From Bacteroidales bacterium (lineage in GTDB: Bacteria > Bacteroidota > Bacteroidia > Bacteroidales > Marinilabiliaceae), in contig CAAFWU010000007.1 of assembly GCA_900766825.1 (NCBI GenBank), forward strand, positions 1 to 64,000: a stretch of 64,000 bases of DNA. Reading direction: 5' to 3'. The stretch's first letter is position 1; every line of letters begins with the position of its first letter. The notes beneath the pieces are model-generated. The model had not been told where the DNA came from, did no database searches, and was given only the letters and a program-made list of their open reading frames with translations. The position numbers and the translations under genes were made by a program. Shown one piece after another: positions 60,173-64,000 of the stretch.

Positions 60173-61117
60173 ATGGATATTGTTCTCTGCACCGACGACA
60201 ATTTTGCTGTGGGCGCAGGCACCTGCATAAGCTCGGTACTTAACCATGACGGGGCTGAGGGGTGTCATTTTCACATCATCACCTTCGGACTTAATGCCGA
60301 TAACACACAGAGGTTTAAGTTGTTGGCTAAAGAACGTGGGTGTCAGATAGATATCCATACTGTTGATGCAGAGCGGTTCGAGGGCATGATGGCCACCGAC
60401 CGATTTCCTAAACAGATCTACCTTAGGTATCTGGCTCCAGAGCTTATAGATGCCGATAAGTCTCTCTATCTGGACTGCGACATTGTGGCCTGCGGGTCAC
60501 TCAAGACTCTGTGGAACACTGACATAAGTGGTGTGGCACTGGCGGCCGTGGCGGACCAACGCGGAGGCGACTTGCCTGGCGACCGTGAGGATGTGGAGGC
60601 TCATATTGGACCATACGACCATACGTATTTTAACTCGGGCGTGCTGCTGCTCAACCATAAGGTTTGGCGCGAGATGGACCTAACGCCCAAACTTATTCAG
60701 GCTGTCAAGGAACACCCATCGTTTGCGTTGGCCGACCAAGATGCACTAAATTTTTTGCTGCGCGACAAGATTGTGCTGCTGCGCCATGAGTTTAACTATC
60801 AGACGGATTGGTATTACCTGAACCCGACGACCGATGGCATCACGCTCCTGCACTTCAATGCTGCTACGCCATGGCGCTATGGGGCTCCGCATCAGGAGGT
60901 TGGGCTCTTTGATCATGTGAGGTGCCAGAGCCCTTGGAGGGACTACTGTTATGCTGCTCATGCTCGTGTGGGGCGGGGGGGCGTTAAGTTCCTGCTGCCA
61001 CTGTGGGCTATCGACAGGGTGCTCAATAGGAACATCACTTTTCGGTTGGCTTCGTGGATTATGGTGCGGTATAATTGGTGGAGGCATGGCAAGAGGGGGG
61101 CTAAAGAGAGACGCTAA
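60173..61117 (+). CDS. glycosyltransferase family 8 protein
   Basis: 314 residues. 'MDIVLCTDDNFAVGAGTCIS' at the N-terminus and the Asp-x-Asp metal motif in 'SLYLDCDIVACGSL' (Asp101, Asp103) are typical of GT8 retaining galactosyl- and glucosyltransferases (LgtC/WaaJ group). 'YFNSGVLLLN' and 'ALADQDALNFLL' follow in the expected order. The late 'LLHFNAATPWRYGAPH' holds the conserved histidine region. The C-terminal 60 residues are basic and hydrophobic, suggesting membrane association. It probably adds a hexose to the surface polysaccharide. It overlaps the flippase start by one base. Confidence 0.92.
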   Translation: MDIVLCTDDNFAVGAGTCISSVLNHDGAEGCHFHIITFGLNADNTQRFKLLAKERGCQIDIHTVDAERFEGMMATDRFPKQIYLRYLAPELIDADKSLYLDCDIVACGSLKTLWNTDISGVALAAVADQRGGDLPGDREDVEAHIGPYDHTYFNSGVLLLNHKVWREMDLTPKLIQAVKEHPSFALADQDALNFLLRDKIVLLRHEFNYQTDWYYLNPTTDGITLLHFNAATPWRYGAPHQEVGLFDHVRCQSPWRDYCYAAHARVGRGGVKFLLPLWAIDRVLNRNITFRLASWIMVRYNWWRHGKRGAKERR

Positions 61118-62670
61118 TGGCTGAGGATGGAGAACGGCGTGAGAGTCAGATAGATGCGAAACGCATTGCCAAGAACACTCTGATGCTCTATGTCCGACTG
61201 CTCTTCTCGTTGGTGGTGTCGCTCTACGCCAGTAGGGTGGTGCTGCAGGTGCTGGGCGTCACGGACTTCGGCATCTTCAATGTGGTGGGCGGCGTGGTGG
61301 CTATGCTCAGCATGGTCACGGGCTCGATGTCCAGTGCCATCATTCGGTTCATGACGTTTGAGTTGGGCAAGGGTGACAAGGACCGGTTGCGCGATGTATT
61401 CTCTACTTCGGTCACAATACAGATTATACTCTCGGCCATTGTTCTTCTTTTGGCTGAAAGTGTTGGTCTTTGGTTCATTAAGACTCAACTGAATATACCT
61501 GCCGAGCGGATGGATGCGGCTCTCGGGGTCTTTCAGTTCTCGGTATTCAGTTTTGTTGCCACACTTGTTGTATTGCCATACCCAGCTGCCATGGTGTCCC
61601 ACGAGCGGTTGGGCATCTTTGCTGTTATCAATATCTGCGAAAATGTTCTTAGGCTGCTGATTATCATTATGCTTAGCCACTTGACTTGCGACCGTTTGGT
61701 AGCTTACGCAGGTCTGCTATTTGGAGCGGTGGCTTTGGGGCAGATGGCCTACTGGTGGTACTGCTCGCAACAATTTGAGGAGTGCAACTTTAGGCTTAGG
61801 GTTGACAAGAGCATTCTGAAGGAGATGTTTGGCTTTGCGGGATGGAACTCTTTGGGTTTTGCCACAGGACTTTGCAACCGTCAGGGGCCAACAATTCTGA
61901 TGAACATCTACTATAGTTTGGATGCCAATGCGGCACGAGGGTTGGCCATGCAGGTGCAATCGGCTTGCACTCAGTTGGTGGATAACTTTATGTCGGCAGT
62001 GCGACCTCAGATTACTAAGTCGTTTGCTGCTAATGACCTCAATGGAATGCATAGGCTTATGTGTTCGGCAACTAAGTTGTCGGCTCTGCTGATGCTTATG
62101 ACATCGTTGCCCCTTATAATTGAGACGGAATATATTCTGAATTTGTGGCTTGGGGCTGTGCCCGAACACACTGTAACCTTTGTGCGTCTGACGCTAATTT
62201 GTCTCTTTGCAGATACTGTGTTTAGCGATGCTTTTCAGACTGCCGTCATGGCAACTGGTAAAATACGGCGGTATCAGATTGTTACATCGGCAATTGGGCT
62301 GTTGGTTTTTCCTCTCACTTGGATTGCCTACTCAATCGGTGCGCCTGTTGAGACAACATATTTCATCTACATCATCATCTATACCATTCTCATCGGCGTT
62401 CGCCTTTGGTTTGCAAAGAGTTGTGAGGTTGGGTTTCCTATTCGCATGATGCTGCGGGACGTGGTTTTGCGGTTTGGACTTGTGGCTGTTGTGGCTGCGG
62501 GACTTACCGTTATTGTTACCAACATTTTGGCTGAGGGTACTGCACTTAGGTTTGTCACTTGTGCGGTGAGTGGAGTGGTTGTCACTTGTATACTTAGTCT
62601 TCTCTTCGGTATGAACACAGAGGAGAAGGGGATGGTGAAAGAGGTGATAAATAGAAAGTTGAAGAGATAG
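61117..62670 (+). CDS. polysaccharide flippase (Wzx/MOP superfamily), first copy
   Basis: 517 residues with 12-14 predicted membrane helices starting 'NTLMLYVRLLFSLVVSLYAS'. It is a lipid-linked oligosaccharide flippase of the PST/MOP superfamily, carrying undecaprenyl-linked repeat units across the inner membrane. 'RVVLQVLGVTDFGIFNVVGG' and 'FAGWNSLGFATGLCNRQGPT' are typical of the Bacteroidales subgroup. The start codon overlaps the stop codon of the glycosyltransferase by one base (TAATG). A homologous gene follows after 48 bases. Confidence 0.9.
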   Translation: MAEDGERRESQIDAKRIAKNTLMLYVRLLFSLVVSLYASRVVLQVLGVTDFGIFNVVGGVVAMLSMVTGSMSSAIIRFMTFELGKGDKDRLRDVFSTSVTIQIILSAIVLLLAESVGLWFIKTQLNIPAERMDAALGVFQFSVFSFVATLVVLPYPAAMVSHERLGIFAVINICENVLRLLIIIMLSHLTCDRLVAYAGLLFGAVALGQMAYWWYCSQQFEECNFRLRVDKSILKEMFGFAGWNSLGFATGLCNRQGPTILMNIYYSLDANAARGLAMQVQSACTQLVDNFMSAVRPQITKSFAANDLNGMHRLMCSATKLSALLMLMTSLPLIIETEYILNLWLGAVPEHTVTFVRLTLICLFADTVFSDAFQTAVMATGKIRRYQIVTSAIGLLVFPLTWIAYSIGAPVETTYFIYIIIYTILIGVRLWFAKSCEVGFPIRMMLRDVVLRFGLVAVVAAGLTVIVTNILAEGTALRFVTCAVSGVVVTCILSLLFGMNTEEKGMVKEVINRKLKR

Positions 62671-62718
62671 CGTGGGGTGTGAGCCCCTTTAACAAGTAAA
62701 ATTGAACTAACGAGTTCT

Positions 62719-64000
62719 ATGAGCGAAATAGAAGAGAAGGGAGATAGAAGCAAAGAGACGACAGAAGTTGAGGTAAAGATTGTAGACCCAGAGACTCAGG
62801 TAAATGGCAAGCGCATTGCCAAGAACACATTGCTGCTCTATGTGAGGATGATTGTGATCATGCTCATTAGCCTCTACACCAGTCGTGTGGTGCTTAGGGT
62901 GCTGGGAGTTGAGGATTTTGGTGTTTATAATGTGGTGGGAGGGGCTGTAGGAATGATGGCTCTTTTAACCGCATCGATGGGATCGGCAATAAGTAGATTC
63001 CTAACATTTGAATTAGGCACTGGTGACAAAGAAAAACTACATCGTGTTTTTTGTACCTCTGTGAACATACAGTTGCTTTTCAGCATCATTGCCATCATAA
63101 TAGGCGAAACGGTAGGTTTATGGTTTTTATACAATAAACTCAACATTCCAGCCGAACGAATGGATGCTGCATTTTGGGTAATGCAATTATCATTAGGTTC
63201 ATTCGTTCTCTCATTACTCAACGCTCCTTTTAACGCCTGCATAATTTCGCATGAGCGAATGGGTGTTTTTGCGTTAGTGGGAATGTGTTCTGCATGTTTT
63301 AAATTGTGTTTCATCATTCTATTAGAGTACACACCTTGGGATAAACTTATAACATACGCAGCCATTTTATTTGGGATAGAAACAGCTGTACGTATTTTCT
63401 ATGGCATATATTGCTCAAGTAAATTTTCTGAATGCAAATATCAATTGAGGATGGATAGGAATTTGACCAAACAGATGTTCTCTTTTGCAGGATGGAATTT
63501 ATTTGGAAGTGGCTCATATCTACTAATGAATACTGGTGTTAATATGCTGGTTAACATCTACTTTAACGTAGCAATGAACACCGCCAGAGGAATAGCCACA
63601 CAGGTTGAACATTCTGTTGCTTCGTTCTACTCAAATTTCACAACTGCACTTAACCCACAGATTACAAAGCAGATTGCTCAAAAAGATTACGCATCTTCAA
63701 ATAAACTAATTGCAACGGGAGCAAAAGCAGCATTTTTCCTTTCCTTAATGGTGAGTATGCCTGTTCTGTTGGAAATGGAATATCTGCTTAGACTATGGTT
63801 GGAAATAGTACCAGATTACGCTGCAACATTCGCACAACTTACACTTATTGCTCAATTGGTATCTGTAATATCAATACCATTGGTGACAGCAATGTTAGCG
63901 TCAGGAAAAATTAGAAAGTACCAAATTATTGTAGGCAGTTTAGGGTTTCTTGTATTTTTCGTTTCTTGGCTGCTCTTCGAATTAGGCTTTGGACCAGAAG
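62719..64000 (+). CDS. polysaccharide flippase (Wzx/MOP superfamily), second copy, cut by window edge
   Basis: 427 codons are visible from ATG 62719 before the window ends. It is homologous to the preceding protein throughout: both share 'GKRIAKNTLLLYVRM'-like starts, 'SRVVLRVLGVEDFGVYNVVGG' is matched residue by residue over most of its length, and 'LNIPAERMDAA' is identical. The N-terminus has an extra acidic segment of about 20 residues. DNA composition is distinctly more AT-rich than in the first copy, particularly after 63000, so it is not a recent tandem duplicate; more likely it is a gene from another strain's locus placed next to its homologue. Confidence 0.9.
   Translation, partial: MSEIEEKGDRSKETTEVEVKIVDPETQVNGKRIAKNTLLLYVRMIVIMLISLYTSRVVLRVLGVEDFGVYNVVGGAVGMMALLTASMGSAISRFLTFELGTGDKEKLHRVFCTSVNIQLLFSIIAIIIGETVGLWFLYNKLNIPAERMDAAFWVMQLSLGSFVLSLLNAPFNACIISHERMGVFALVGMCSACFKLCFIILLEYTPWDKLITYAAILFGIETAVRIFYGIYCSSKFSECKYQLRMDRNLTKQMFSFAGWNLFGSGSYLLMNTGVNMLVNIYFNVAMNTARGIATQVEHSVASFYSNFTTALNPQITKQIAQKDYASSNKLIATGAKAAFFLSLMVSMPVLLEMEYLLRLWLEIVPDYAATFAQLTLIAQLVSVISIPLVTAMLASGKIRKYQIIVGSLGFLVFFVSWLLFELGFGPE

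Overview
The window looks like a chromosomal segment of an anaerobic, probably gut-associated member of the Bacteroidales. The reasons are a PorZ-like component of the type IX secretion system, an UpxY-type capsule antiterminator, an anaerobic sulfatase-maturating radical SAM enzyme, three Rpn/PD-(D/E)XK 'transposase' nucleases, the leu/ilv gene arrangement, and promoter boxes of the Bacteroidetes type (-7 box TAnnTTTG, with few Shine-Dalgarno sites). I estimate base composition by eye at roughly half GC in the core genes. It is clearly lower in the Rpn genes, the Abi gene and the second flippase. I recognised no tRNA, rRNA, CRISPR array or classical insertion sequence.

Left part (1-14.1 kb). 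An Rpn nuclease is followed by rdgB, porZ and comEC on the + strand, ending at a terminator. Facing them on the - strand is a block read from siaB through siaC and a 1114-residue ABCG-type exporter into two tandem copies of a lipoprotein plus small secreted protein pair. This is the most system-like, least understood part of the window. A 1.2 kb stretch with hairpins but no gene (14.1-15.3 kb) separates it from the next block.

Middle part (15.3-33 kb). Branched-chain amino acid synthesis runs on the - strand in two blocks: ilvD-ilvB-ilvN-ilvC-leuA-leuC (32.7 to 24.2 kb, closed by a terminator) and leuD-leuA-like-leuB (18.9 to 15.4 kb, closed by a terminator). Between them lie hisH-hisA, a sulfatase-maturase, an aminotransferase-like protein without a visible PLP lysine, and a second Rpn nuclease. 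Together the ilv and leu genes cover valine and leucine synthesis up to the final transamination, and the shared steps of isoleucine synthesis. The second isopropylmalate-synthase homologue could supply 2-oxobutyrate through citramalate. A 34-codon CxxC reading frame with its own terminator lies upstream of ilvD.

Right-middle part (33-52.7 kb). An orphan chemoreceptor-like protein and a third Rpn nuclease precede a long - strand operon, dnaE-SGNH-SGNH-MBOAT-metH, in which an O-acetylation module sits between replication and methionine genes. Divergent from dnaE is an FrhB-like ferredoxin-domain protein overlapping a polysaccharide pyruvyl transferase. An outer-membrane beta-barrel gene follows.

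Right end (52.7-64 kb). There is a shikimate kinase fused to a HAD phosphatase, a TSCPD protein, a low-molecular-weight tyrosine phosphatase, a double-ABC ATPase, and a membrane-anchored TylF-like protein. Next comes an Abi-family gene preceded by its own promoter and a short hairpin RNA that ends in a U-tract. The window closes with the start of a surface-polysaccharide locus: upxY, a 760-base gap with a run of nine G, a GT8 glycosyltransferase, and two related flippase genes in tandem, the second cut by the window edge.
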